DNA of 64,000 nt, from NCBI GenBank assembly GCA_024235935.1, contig JACKLL010000002.1, forward strand, positions 62,001 to 126,000. The letters are read 5' to 3'. Below, in pieces: positions 24,492 to 32,710 of the stretch (within the stretch, counting starts at the first letter, position 1; every line of letters starts with the position of its first letter). A model generated the notes under the pieces. The model was given only the letters and a program-made list of their open reading frames with translations, had not been told where the DNA came from and made no database searches. Source of the DNA: Rhodoferax sp. (GTDB lineage: Bacteria; Pseudomonadota; Gammaproteobacteria; Burkholderiales; Burkholderiaceae_C). The position numbers and the translations under genes were made by a program.

Positions 24492-25346
24492 ATGCTGCTG
24501 ATGGGGTGTGATTTCAGCAGCCGGCCAGGGCCCCGCAAGCCCATCGCCATGGCATGGGGCCGCTTGCAAGGGCATGTGGTCACGCTCGAGGCCTTGCAGT
24601 CCATCCCGACGCTCGACGCGTTTGCCGCGGCCTTGCGCCAGCATCGAAACTGGGTGGGCGGGTTTGACCTTCCGTTCGGTTTGCCTCGTGAACTGGTTCA
24701 GACGCTGGGCTGGCCGACGCAATGGCTGGAATGCCTGCGCACCTACCAGGCGCTGAGTCGGGCGCAGATTCGGGATCTGTTCGCTGCATTCTGCGATTCC
24801 CGGCCGGTGGGCCACAAGTTTGCCCACCGCGCGACCGATCGCTGGGCCGGATCCAGCCCGTCGATGAAATGGGTCAATCCGCCGGTCGCCTACATGCTGC
24901 ATGCCGGCGTACCGCTGCTGGTGGACGCCGGCGTGGCCATTGCGGGCCTGCATGCCGGTGACCCGGCAGATGTCGATGCACGGGGCCGGCCGCGGCGGGT
25001 CGCGCTGGAGGCCTATCCCGGATTGCTGGCGCGGGAGGTGCTGGGCCGGGAGAGTTACAAGAGCGATGATCCGGCCAAACAGACGCCAGAGCGGTCTGAG
25101 CGACGGGCGCGCCTCGTCGACGCCCTGGCGCGTGGGCAGACCCGTCTGGGTTTGCAGCTGGCGTTGACCGGGGAGCAGCGGGCGCAACTGATCTCCGATG
25201 GCAGCGCAGACGCACTCGACGCGGTGTTATGCCTGATGCAGGCCGCGTGGGGCCAAAGCCACGGCTGGCCGTCGTTCGGCCTGCCGCTGTCCGATGTCGA
25301 TCCGCTGGAGGGCTGGATCGTCAGTGCCTTGCCGTCAACGGCCTGA
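24492..25346 (+). CDS. DUF429 domain protein
   Basis: 284 residues. The beginning MLLMGCDFSSRPGPRKPIAM and GGFDLPFGLP, together with RRVALEAYPGLLAREVLG and a C-terminal DALDAVLCLMQAAW, are the acidic landmarks of DUF429, a predicted RNase H-like nuclease or nucleotidyl-hydrolase fold (Asp in GCDFSS, Asp in FDLPFG, Glu in LEAYPG, Asp in DALDA). No activity has been demonstrated to my knowledge. Its last 12 bases overlap the 3' end of the convergent FleN-like gene, so the two mRNAs are complementary at their ends. Confidence 0.82.
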   Translation: MLLMGCDFSSRPGPRKPIAMAWGRLQGHVVTLEALQSIPTLDAFAAALRQHRNWVGGFDLPFGLPRELVQTLGWPTQWLECLRTYQALSRAQIRDLFAAFCDSRPVGHKFAHRATDRWAGSSPSMKWVNPPVAYMLHAGVPLLVDAGVAIAGLHAGDPADVDARGRPRRVALEAYPGLLAREVLGRESYKSDDPAKQTPERSERRARLVDALARGQTRLGLQLALTGEQRAQLISDGSADALDAVLCLMQAAWGQSHGWPSFGLPLSDVDPLEGWIVSALPSTA

Positions 25347-26174
25347 CTTGATGACGGTTTCCTCGAGCTTGCGCGCGAGTTGTGTCATGGCCAGCGCAGC
25401 CGGACAGCCGGGCAGGGTCTGCATCAGCAACTGGCGCCGCATCACGGCTTGCCGTACCGACGGATCGGACGGAATGTCGGCCAGATGGATCAGGCGCACG
25501 CCACGGCCGGGCTCGGTGACGACGAAGCGGTCCAGCACCTGCTGCAACTGCCCGGTGATGGCGCGTCCATCGCCCAGACGGGCGGTCTGGTTGATCACCA
25601 TGTGAATGTTGGCGCGGTGCTGCTGGCCTGCCAGCACCTTGATCGTGGCGTAGGCATCGGTCAGCGAGGTCGGCTCAGGCGTGGCCACGACCAGCACCAC
25701 AGAGGCCAGCGACACCGCGAACAGCACCACATCCGAAATGCCGGCGCCGGTGTCGAGCAGCACGACGTCGTAACGCGGGATCAGGCCGTGGATGATGCGC
25801 AGAAAATCGGCCCGGATCTCCGGCGTCAGGCGGGAATACTCGACCATGCCCGAGCCAGCCAGCAGAACGGAGAATCCACCGGGCGCCTGGACGATGGCTT
25901 CCTCGATCGTCGCCTTGCCGCTGAACACGTCATGCAGCGTGACCTTCGGATACAGATTCAAGACCACGTCAAGGTTGGCCAGCCCGAGGTCGGCGTCCAG
26001 CACCAGCACCCGCTGGCCGCGCTTGGCCAGCGCAGCTGCCAGATTGGCGGAGACGAAGGTCTTGCCGACGCCGCCCTTGCCGCTGGTGACGGCCATGACC
26101 TTGCCCGGCGGTGCCAAAGGCACGGTCGGCTCCGGTGGCTTGGCCTCTGCGGCTGCTTGCAATTCGTCGCTCAT
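25335..26174 (-). CDS. MinD/ParA-type ATPase, FleN (FlhG)-like
   Basis: 279 residues of the SIMIBI ATPase class. The deviant Walker A KGGVGKTFVSANLAAAL is near residue 33, switch regions DADLGLANLDVVLNLYP and DTGAGISDVVLFAV follow, and TPEPTSLTDAYATIKVL is characteristic of FleN/FlhG, which sets flagellar number in polar flagellates. There is a Pro-rich N-terminal extension (EAKPPEPTVPLAPP). No flagellar gene lies nearby; instead it overlaps a GGDEF gene by 4 nt (ATGA) downstream. The regulation of surface attachment or polarity is therefore possible, but the target is unknown. Confidence 0.87.
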   Translation of the reverse strand: MSDELQAAAEAKPPEPTVPLAPPGKVMAVTSGKGGVGKTFVSANLAAALAKRGQRVLVLDADLGLANLDVVLNLYPKVTLHDVFSGKATIEEAIVQAPGGFSVLLAGSGMVEYSRLTPEIRADFLRIIHGLIPRYDVVLLDTGAGISDVVLFAVSLASVVLVVATPEPTSLTDAYATIKVLAGQQHRANIHMVINQTARLGDGRAITGQLQQVLDRFVVTEPGRGVRLIHLADIPSDPSVRQAVMRRQLLMQTLPGCPAALAMTQLARKLEETVIKSGR

Positions 26175-26956
26175 TCGCCTACTCCACTCACGCTGCCACT
26201 GGCAGGTTCCACAGCGACACGTTCAAGCCACGCCGGCTCGCCCAACGCCAAATGTCCAAACAACAGGTTCTTCTCCTCGGCACTGACCGCGATGGCCTGC
26301 TGGTGATCGATGCAGACGCGATTGCGTCCCTCGGACTTGGCGCGGTACAACAGGTTGTCGGCGCGCTCTATCCACAGAGGTGCCGTAGACCGAACCCACG
26401 CCGGCGCATAGGCTCCCCCGATGCTGATGGTGGCCTTCACATGGCTGGATGGGCCGACGGAAATCATCAGCGACTCCACCGTCATCCGGATCCGCTCCGC
26501 CACCGCCTCTCCCACCGATACCAGGCAATTGGGCAGCACGACGGCAAACTCTTCGCCGCCGTAGCGTGCCACCGTATCCATTGGCCGGATGCAGCGTGAC
26601 AGGCAGCGGGCCACGGCCTGCAGGACCTGGTCGCCGGCCAGGTGTCCATGGGTGTCGTTGATGCTCTTGAAATGGTCGATGTCCAGCATCAACAGCAATG
26701 CCGGCTCACCGGAGCGGGCGACACCGTCTATCTCTCGCTCCAGCACGGACAGGAAATGGCGGCGGTTGGCAAGCCCGGTCATCGGGTCCTTGAGCGACAA
26801 CTCGCACAGGCCGTCGATGACACTTTGCACGAATTCGGTCGGTGATGTCTCGCAATCGGGCAGTTCAAATGAGGAACCATGTTCCAGAAGCGCACGCGCA
26901 TCGCCCAGTCGAAGGTCGCTGATATCGACGACGGATGGAGCGATCGATGAGGTCAC
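26171..26956 (-). CDS. Diguanylate cyclase (GGDEF), soluble
   Basis: A complete GGDEF domain: DPMTGLANRRHF, DIDHFKSINDTHGH, and YGGEEF with an RxxD I-site (RPMD) five residues before it, so active and inhibitable. I use the GTG at 26956 (VTSSIAPSVVDISDLRLG), giving 261 residues; the open frame continues to 27196 but would overlap moeB by about 100 nt. The N-terminal part has no membrane span and only a short helical region (residues about 10-60), so the input signal may come from protein partners. The gene is co-directional and 4-nt overlapping with the FleN-like ATPase. Confidence 0.82.
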   Translation of the reverse strand: MTSSIAPSVVDISDLRLGDARALLEHGSSFELPDCETSPTEFVQSVIDGLCELSLKDPMTGLANRRHFLSVLEREIDGVARSGEPALLLMLDIDHFKSINDTHGHLAGDQVLQAVARCLSRCIRPMDTVARYGGEEFAVVLPNCLVSVGEAVAERIRMTVESLMISVGPSSHVKATISIGGAYAPAWVRSTAPLWIERADNLLYRAKSEGRNRVCIDHQQAIAVSAEEKNLLFGHLALGEPAWLERVAVEPASGSVSGVGE

Positions 26957-27098
26957 AGGCTTGTGGAGAATGGTGCCGGGAAAGTTTAACAGCAAGCCCC
27001 TGTGCCCAGCGCGCCGGAATACCCCGCGTTTGCCTGCCAATTCGCGGGCCAGCGCCGTATCGGCTCCGGCGGGCGCGGCCCGATCCGAGGGCGAGGCG

Positions 27099-27848
27099 TC
27101 AGCGATTCGCGCAGACCGGGCAACGGGAATTGCGCGGGACCTGAACCTCGTTCCACTCCATGGCGCGTGCATCGAGCATCTGCAGGCGACCAGCAAGCGA
27201 CTGGCCGACGCCGGTGAGAAGCTTCAGCGCCTCGGCGGCCTGCATGGTGCCGATGATGCCGACCAGCGGGGCAAATACGCCCATGGTGGCGCAATTGATC
27301 TCCTCGAAGGTGGCGTCCGGCGGAAAGAGGCAGGCATAACACGGCGACCCGGCGTCGCGGCTGTCGTAGACGCTGATCTGGCCATCGAAGCGGATCGCCG
27401 CGCCAGACACCAGCGGCTTGCGGCTGCGCACGCAGGCGCCATTGACTCTTTGCCGGGTGTCGAAGTTGTCGCTGCAGTCGAGCACCACATCCACCTGTGG
27501 CAGCCAATGGGCCAGCAGCTCGTCGTCGGCCCGCTGTTGCAGGCCGTCGACCTGCACGTCCGGGTTGATGGCTGCGATAGCCGCCTGGGCCGACGCAACC
27601 TTGGCCTGGCCGACGCGCGCGGTCGTGTGGGCGATCTGGCGCTGCAGATTGGTCAGGTCGACGGTGTCGTGGTCGACCAGCGTGATCCGGCCGACGCCGG
27701 CCGAGGCCAGATACAGGGCTGCCGGGGAGCCCAGTCCACCGGCGCCGATGACCAGCACATGGGCGGCCCGAAGGCGCTCCTGCCCTTCGATGCCGATCTC
27801 GTCGAGCAGGATGTGGCGCGAATACCGCAGCAGCTGCGCGTCGTTCAC
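27099..27848 (-). CDS. moeB: MoeB/ThiF-family adenylyltransferase
   Basis: 249 residues of the E1-like superfamily that adenylates the C terminus of a small ubiquitin-like protein (MoaD or ThiS) so it can carry sulfur. Nucleotide-binding Rossmann motif VLVIGAGGLGSPAALYLASA near residue 31, DHDTVDLTNLQRQI, catalytic-Cys region NCATMGVFAPL, and two zinc CxxC pairs (CYACLF, CPVCANR) are all visible. MoeB and ThiF cannot be separated with certainty, but the molybdenum formate dehydrogenases in this window make a MoeB role attractive. Confidence 0.88.
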   Translation of the reverse strand: MNDAQLLRYSRHILLDEIGIEGQERLRAAHVLVIGAGGLGSPAALYLASAGVGRITLVDHDTVDLTNLQRQIAHTTARVGQAKVASAQAAIAAINPDVQVDGLQQRADDELLAHWLPQVDVVLDCSDNFDTRQRVNGACVRSRKPLVSGAAIRFDGQISVYDSRDAGSPCYACLFPPDATFEEINCATMGVFAPLVGIIGTMQAAEALKLLTGVGQSLAGRLQMLDARAMEWNEVQVPRNSRCPVCANR

Positions 27849-27886
27849 GGTGTGGCCGGCTGCGGGTCGCGTGGCAAGCCGTGGTC

Positions 27887-29323
27887 TCAGTTGCTCTTGG
27901 GCTCTTCCTTGCGCTCGGTCAGCGTCTTGCTCACCATGACCGGACGGCCCTTGAGCTGATTGATCGCCTGGACCAGCGGGAAGTCCTTGTCGGTGCCGAA
28001 CTCGGGCATCTTGCGATCCACCGGCGGCTTCTTGCTGTCCTCTTCGAGCTTCTTGAGCGCGATTTCGCGCGCCTTCTCACGCGCAACGTCTTTTTCTTCC
28101 TTGCCCTGGCCGCTGCTCAGGTGCTTTTCGAGGTCGGCCTCACGCGTGCGCAAGGCCGCAAACACATTGCCCTCTTCGGTCTCGTCGACCATGACGTCCG
28201 GGACGATGCCCTTGGCCTGGATCGAGGCACCGCTGGGGGTGTAATAGCGTGCGGTCGTGATCTTCAGGCCGGTGTCGGGTCCGAGCGGGCGCACGGTCTG
28301 CACCGAGCCCTTGCCGAAGGTCTGGCGGCCCATGATGGTCGCGCGCTTGTGGTCCTGCAGCGCGCCGGCGACGATTTCGCTCGCGGAGGCCGATCCTTCG
28401 TTGACCAGCACCACCAGGGGCACGTTCTTGATCGCGGCCGGCAGTCGCTTGAGGGGGTCGCTGGCGCCGCGGCGCACATAGGCTTCAGGCGACGCACGGT
28501 AGATGAACTTGCTCTCGGGCAACTGGCCGTTGGTCGAGACCACGGTCACGTTTTCGGGCAGGAAGGCCGCAGAAATCGCCACCGCCGCGTCGAGCAGACC
28601 GCCCGGATCGTTGCGCAGGTCAAGCACCAGGCCCTTCAGGTTGGGCTCCTGCTTGTAGATGTCTTCCATCTTGCGCACGAAGTCGTCGACCGTGCGTTCC
28701 TGGAACTGGCTCAGCCGGACCCAGGCGTAACCCGGTTCGATGACCTTGCTGCGCACCGATTGGGTGCGGATTTCCTCGCGGGTGATCGTGACCGGGAAGG
28801 TGCGGTTCTCGTCCTTGCGCAGGATCATCAGGGTGACCTTGCTGTTCGGCTCACCCCGCATGCGCTTGACGGCATCGTTGAGCGACAGGCCCTTGACCGC
28901 GGTGTCGTCGATCTTGGTGATCAGGTCGTTGGTCTTGAGCCCGGCGCGAAATGCCGGTGTGCCTTCGATCGGCGTCACGATCTTGACCAGGCCGTCTTCC
29001 TGCGTGATTTCGATGCCGACGCCGACGAAGCGGCCGGTCGTGCCTTCGCGGAATTCCTTGAAGGACTTCTTGTCGAAGTACTGGGAGTGCGGGTCCAGGC
29101 TGGCCACCATGCCGGAAATGGCGTCGGTGATCAGCTTCTTTTCATCGATGGGCTCGACGTAGTCGGTCTTGACCATGCTGAAGACGGCCGCCAGCTGCTG
29201 CAGTTCCTCCAGCGGGAGTGGCGCCAACGTGCCGCGCGCAACGGTTTGCAACGAAACAGTCGTCAACGCCCCGGTGATCACGCCCACGGAGATCCAGCCG
29301 GCAACCTTCAGTTTATGACCCAT
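27887..29323 (-). CDS. ctpA: Carboxyl-terminal processing protease (S41)
   Basis: 478 residues. An N-terminal signal anchor (KVAGWISVGVITGALTTVSL) directs it to the periplasm, followed by a CTP N-terminal helical part, a PDZ domain (about 95-175, GIEITQEDGLVKIVTPIEGT) and the S41 peptidase domain with GLVLDLRNDPGGLLDAAV, the catalytic Ser in NEGSASASEIVAG (311-318) and Lys in GRQTFGKGS (residue 338). The C terminus is a charged Glu/Lys-rich helix. It trims periplasmic or envelope protein C termini. The position behind gpmA on the same strand is common in Burkholderiales. Confidence 0.96.
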   Translation of the reverse strand: MGHKLKVAGWISVGVITGALTTVSLQTVARGTLAPLPLEELQQLAAVFSMVKTDYVEPIDEKKLITDAISGMVASLDPHSQYFDKKSFKEFREGTTGRFVGVGIEITQEDGLVKIVTPIEGTPAFRAGLKTNDLITKIDDTAVKGLSLNDAVKRMRGEPNSKVTLMILRKDENRTFPVTITREEIRTQSVRSKVIEPGYAWVRLSQFQERTVDDFVRKMEDIYKQEPNLKGLVLDLRNDPGGLLDAAVAISAAFLPENVTVVSTNGQLPESKFIYRASPEAYVRRGASDPLKRLPAAIKNVPLVVLVNEGSASASEIVAGALQDHKRATIMGRQTFGKGSVQTVRPLGPDTGLKITTARYYTPSGASIQAKGIVPDVMVDETEEGNVFAALRTREADLEKHLSSGQGKEEKDVAREKAREIALKKLEEDSKKPPVDRKMPEFGTDKDFPLVQAINQLKGRPVMVSKTLTERKEEPKSN

Positions 29324-29401
29324 GATTAATCCTCTGCTGACTCAATATACACCTTGGACTCGATTGTCGTGAGGTGGTTCCGGCCATTCGCCTCGGGGTC
29401 G

Positions 29402-29431
29402 AAAATTGCCTTGTTGCGCAAAGCGGGCAAT
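29402..29431 (-). terminator. Intrinsic terminator of gpmA
   Basis: On the minus strand ATTGCC and GGCAAT (plus strand 29426-29431 and 29405-29410) form a stem, strengthened by an inner TTGCGCAA palindrome, followed by TTTTC. It starts 3 bp after the gpmA stop codon, so gpmA and ctpA are probably separate transcripts or partly coupled. Confidence 0.6.
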
Positions 29432-29433
29432 GC

Positions 29434-30177
29434 TCAGGCCTTGCCCTGCGCGGCGACCGCATGGGTGGCGGCTGCCACCGCCGCCGGATCGCCCAGGTAG
29501 TAATGCCGCAGCGGCGCCAGATCGGCGTCGAGTTCGTAGACCAGCGGGATGCCATTGGGGATGTTCACCCCGACGATGTCGCTGTCCGAGATCTTGTCGA
29601 GGTATTTCACCAGTGCGCGGATGGAGTTGCCGTGCGCGGCCACCACGATGTTCTTGCCGGCGCGGATCGCTGGCGCCATGGTCTCGTTCCAGAACGGCAT
29701 GACCCGTTCGACCGTGTCCTTCAGGCACTCGGTCAGCGGGACCTGCCCAGGCTCGAGTCCGGCATACCGGATATCACCGCGTTCGCAGCGCGGGTCCTGT
29801 GGGTCCAGCGGCGGTGGTGGCGTATCGTAGCTGCGGCGCCAGACCAGAACCTGGGCATCGCCGTACTGGCGTGCCATGTCGGCCTTGTTCAGGCCCTGCA
29901 GGTCGCCATAGTGGCGTTCGTTCAGGCGCCAGCTGTGCACCACCGGCAGCCAGGTGCGGTCCATTTCGTCGAGGCAGTGCCACAGGGTGCGGGTGGCGCG
30001 CTTGAGAACGCTGGTATAGGCCAGGTCGAACTCGTAGTGGTTCTCGCGCAGCAGCCGGCCGGCGGTCTTGGCCTGCTCGATGCCGGTGGGCGTGAGGTCG
30101 ACGTCCGTCCAGCCGGTGAACCGGTTTTCCAGGTTCCAGGTCGATTCTCCGTGTCGGATCAGAACAAGTTTGTGCAT
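29434..30177 (-). CDS. gpmA: 2,3-bisphosphoglycerate-dependent phosphoglycerate mutase
   Basis: Interconverts 3- and 2-phosphoglycerate in glycolysis and gluconeogenesis. I use the ATG at 30177 (MHKLVLIRHGESTWNLENRF), giving 247 residues, the family length; an ATG three codons upstream is also possible. The phospho-histidine sits in LIRHGES (His9), the second catalytic site is ERHYGDLQGLNK, and AAHGNSIRAL carries the other active-site His. The tail VNIPNGIPLVYELD is diagnostic. It is divergent from the rhodanese gene and followed by a terminator. Confidence 0.97.
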   Translation of the reverse strand: MHKLVLIRHGESTWNLENRFTGWTDVDLTPTGIEQAKTAGRLLRENHYEFDLAYTSVLKRATRTLWHCLDEMDRTWLPVVHSWRLNERHYGDLQGLNKADMARQYGDAQVLVWRRSYDTPPPPLDPQDPRCERGDIRYAGLEPGQVPLTECLKDTVERVMPFWNETMAPAIRAGKNIVVAAHGNSIRALVKYLDKISDSDIVGVNIPNGIPLVYELDADLAPLRHYYLGDPAAVAAATHAVAAQGKA

Positions 30178-30348
30178 CGTGGTCATCGAGAAAATGGCAA
30201 TCCGGGTTCGGGGCGTCCGCCTGGGCGCTCGCGGGACCGGGCCGTGGATGGAGGGCCAAAGCCGCGTTGGCGGCATCGTCAATAGCCTGCATTCTAAAAT
30301 GCGCGCTGGCGCACGCCCGGTGCGTGCTTATGACCTTCAAGGAATGCT

Positions 30349-30756
30349 GTGACTTTTGTTGTTGAAAACTGGTGGTTGATCCTGGTGGCGCTGGCCTCGG
30401 GCACGATGTTGTTCATGCCTGCCTTGCGCGGCGCCGCCACATCCGGCCTGAGCCCCACACAGGCCGTGAACATGATCAACCGTGAAAAGGCGGTGGTCAT
30501 CGACGTCTGCGAGACCGCGGAATTTGCCGCAGGCCATCTGGGCAGCGCCAAGAACATTCCACTGGGCCAGCTCGAGGAGAAGTTGCCGTCGGCCGTCAAG
30601 AACAAGGCCTTGCCTCTGATCCTGGTCTGCCAGAGTGGCGCCCGCTCCGGGCGTGCCGTGGCCATAGCCAAGAAGCTCGGCTATGACAATGTGCAATCCC
30701 TGTCGGGCGGTCTCGGCGCCTGGCGTTCGGCCAGCCTGCCGATCGAGAAGTCCTGA
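30349..30756 (+). CDS. Rhodanese-like sulfurtransferase, membrane-anchored
   Basis: 135 residues starting at a GTG (30349) that has a clear AAGGA ribosome binding site. A single N-terminal membrane anchor (NWWLILVALASGTMLFMPAL) is followed by a rhodanese domain with the active-site cysteine in LVCQSGARSGRA near residue 93 and SLSGGLGAWRSA at the end. It probably carries a persulfide at the inner-membrane surface. It heads the conserved string rhodanese, grxC, secB, gpsA. Confidence 0.9.
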   Translation: MTFVVENWWLILVALASGTMLFMPALRGAATSGLSPTQAVNMINREKAVVIDVCETAEFAAGHLGSAKNIPLGQLEEKLPSAVKNKALPLILVCQSGARSGRAVAIAKKLGYDNVQSLSGGLGAWRSASLPIEKS

Positions 30757-30811
30757 TTCCGCGCGCCGACCGGCGCATTTCCCCCAGCCCTGTTGCCACG
30801 AGAGCCGCTCC

Positions 30812-31072
30812 ATGCAGACCGTCAAGATGTATTCCACCGCCGTGTGCCCCTATTGCATTCGCGCCAAGCAGTTGCTGCGCCAGCGCGGCGTCGAGCAGAT
30901 CGACGAAATACGCGTCGACATGGACCACGGGCAGCGGATCCAGATGATGGAAATCACCGGCCAGCGCACCGTTCCGCAGATCTTCATCGGGCAGACCCAC
31001 GTCGGTGGCTGTGACGACCTCGAAGCGCTGGACCGGCGCGGTGGACTGGTGCCGCTGCTGGCGGGCGACTGA
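30812..31072 (+). CDS. grxC: Glutaredoxin 3
   Basis: 86 residues, a small cytosolic dithiol glutaredoxin. The ATG at 30812 starts MQTVKMYSTAVCPYCIRAKQ with the redox motif CPYC at residues 12-15, followed by QRTVPQIFIGQTHVGGCDDL with the cis-Pro and glutathione-binding loop. It reduces disulfides and glutathione mixed disulfides. It lies 55 bp after the rhodanese gene and before secB. Confidence 0.96.
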   Translation: MQTVKMYSTAVCPYCIRAKQLLRQRGVEQIDEIRVDMDHGQRIQMMEITGQRTVPQIFIGQTHVGGCDDLEALDRRGGLVPLLAGD

Positions 31073-31160
31073 ACCGGCCGTCCTGTCACACGCACCTGAG
31101 ATAATTCCGCGTTGCGCCGGCTGAAGCCGGCCCGCTACCTTCAAACCTGAAAGAGACTCC

Positions 31161-31622
31161 ATGGCCGAAGAAAATACCCCCACCTTCCAGATCCAGCGCA
31201 TCTACCTCAAGGAGTCGTCGCTGGAGCAGCCTAATTCGCCGGGCATCCTGCTCGAACAGGCACAACCTGCGGTCGACATCCAGCTGGGCGTCGAGGCCAA
31301 TACGGCAGCGGAGGGCGTCTACGAGATCTGCGTCACCGCGACCGTGCATACCAAGCTGCAGGAGCGCACCGTGTTCCTGGTCGAGGTCAAGCAGGCCGGC
31401 ATTTTCGAGATCCGCAACATCGAGCAGGAACAGATGAGCCAGATCATGGGCATCGCCTGTCCTCAGATCGTCTATCCGTACCTGCGCGCCAACGTGGCCG
31501 ACCTGATCCAGCGCAGCGGCTTCCCGCCGGTGCATTTGTCCGAGATCAACTTCCAGGCCATGTACGAGCAGCAGCGCGCGCAGCAGGCCGAAGGGGCCCC
31601 TGCCGGTACTGTCACCCAGTAA
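31161..31622 (+). CDS. secB: Protein-export chaperone SecB
   Basis: 153 residues, a cytosolic tetrameric chaperone that keeps preproteins unfolded and hands them to SecA. Visible SecB landmarks are FQIQRIYLKESSLEQPNSPG near the start, QLGVEANTAAEGVYEICVTA, and the C-terminal acidic/hydrophobic strand region YPYLRANVADLIQRSGFPPV, followed by LSEINFQAMYEQQRAQQ. A good ribosome binding site (AAGAGA) precedes the ATG. A 16-bp perfect palindrome (31624-31639) separates it from gpsA. Confidence 0.98.
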   Translation: MAEENTPTFQIQRIYLKESSLEQPNSPGILLEQAQPAVDIQLGVEANTAAEGVYEICVTATVHTKLQERTVFLVEVKQAGIFEIRNIEQEQMSQIMGIACPQIVYPYLRANVADLIQRSGFPPVHLSEINFQAMYEQQRAQQAEGAPAGTVTQ

Positions 31623-31654
31623 TCGCGCTGCGCAGCGCGGGTCGTCCGGACAAC

Positions 31655-32692
31655 ATGTCTATTGCCATTGTCGGTGCCGGTGCCTGGGGCACCGCGCTGG
31701 CGGTGAGCGCCGCGGCCCGGGCACAGGCGCCCCATGCTGTCAGTCTGTGGGCGCGCGATGCCGCACAGCTGGACGCCATGCGCGAGCAGCGCGTCAACCA
31801 GCGCTATCTGCCCGACGTTCCGTTCCCCCCCTCTCTGGAGCTCCGGCAATGGCCGGGTGCGCAGCCGGGCGGTGATTCCTTGCAGACCTTGGCCAGCGCG
31901 TCGCTGGTCGTATTGGCCGGGCCGATGGCGGCTTTGCGCGACATGCTGACGCAGTTGCGCGACTGTCCGGTGCCCGTGGTCTGGTTGTGCAAAGGCTTCG
32001 AGCGGATGCCCGGAGGTGACGATGCCCGGGCGCTGGGCCTCATGGCCCACGAAGTGCAGGCGCAGGTGGCGCCTGACCTGCGCGCCGGTGTGCTCAGCGG
32101 CCCGAGTTTTGCGCAGGAAGTGGCTGTTGGCCAGCCGGCTGCCCTGGTGGCGGCCAGCGTCCATGAGGATGTGCGTGCGGCGATGGTGGGTGCCTTTCAT
32201 GGCCCGACACTGCGCATCTATGCCAGCGATGACATCGTGGGCGTCGAGGTCGGTGGTGCGGTCAAGAATGTGCTGGCGATCGCCACCGGACTGTGTGATG
32301 GGCTGCAGCTGGGTCTCAATGCACGCGCAGCGCTGATCACACGCGGTCTGCACGAAATGACGCGGCTCGGCGTGGCGCTGGGCGCCAACCCCGAAACCTT
32401 CATGGGCCTGAGTGGGCTCGGTGACCTGGTGCTCACCGCCACCGGCGATCTTTCGCGCAACCGGCGTGTCGGCCTGGCCCTGGCAAGCGGGCAGACCCTG
32501 GCACAGGCGGTGCAGTCGCTCGGCCATGTTGCCGAAGGCGTCTACTGTGCCCGCACCGTGGTGCGCCGTGCGGCGTCGCTGGGTATCGAGATGCCGATTG
32601 CAGAGGCTGTGGATGCCTTGCTGGATGGCCGCCTGGATCCGGCACAGGCCGTATCCGAATTGATGTCCCGCGAGGCCCGCGACGAAGTCTGA
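31655..32692 (+). CDS. gpsA: Glycerol-3-phosphate dehydrogenase [NAD(P)+]
   Basis: 345 residues. Makes sn-glycerol-3-phosphate from dihydroxyacetone phosphate for phospholipid synthesis in the cytosol. The dinucleotide motif GAGAWGTALAVSAAA is at residues 6-20, the substrate-binding GVEVGGAVKNVLAIATGLCD carries the catalytic Lys, and RNRRVGLALASGQTL is the conserved C-terminal domain motif. It ends 18 bp from the convergent scpA. Confidence 0.97.
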   Translation: MSIAIVGAGAWGTALAVSAAARAQAPHAVSLWARDAAQLDAMREQRVNQRYLPDVPFPPSLELRQWPGAQPGGDSLQTLASASLVVLAGPMAALRDMLTQLRDCPVPVVWLCKGFERMPGGDDARALGLMAHEVQAQVAPDLRAGVLSGPSFAQEVAVGQPAALVAASVHEDVRAAMVGAFHGPTLRIYASDDIVGVEVGGAVKNVLAIATGLCDGLQLGLNARAALITRGLHEMTRLGVALGANPETFMGLSGLGDLVLTATGDLSRNRRVGLALASGQTLAQAVQSLGHVAEGVYCARTVVRRAASLGIEMPIAEAVDALLDGRLDPAQAVSELMSREARDEV

Positions 32693-32710
32693 CGCGGTGC
32701 GGCTGGTGGA

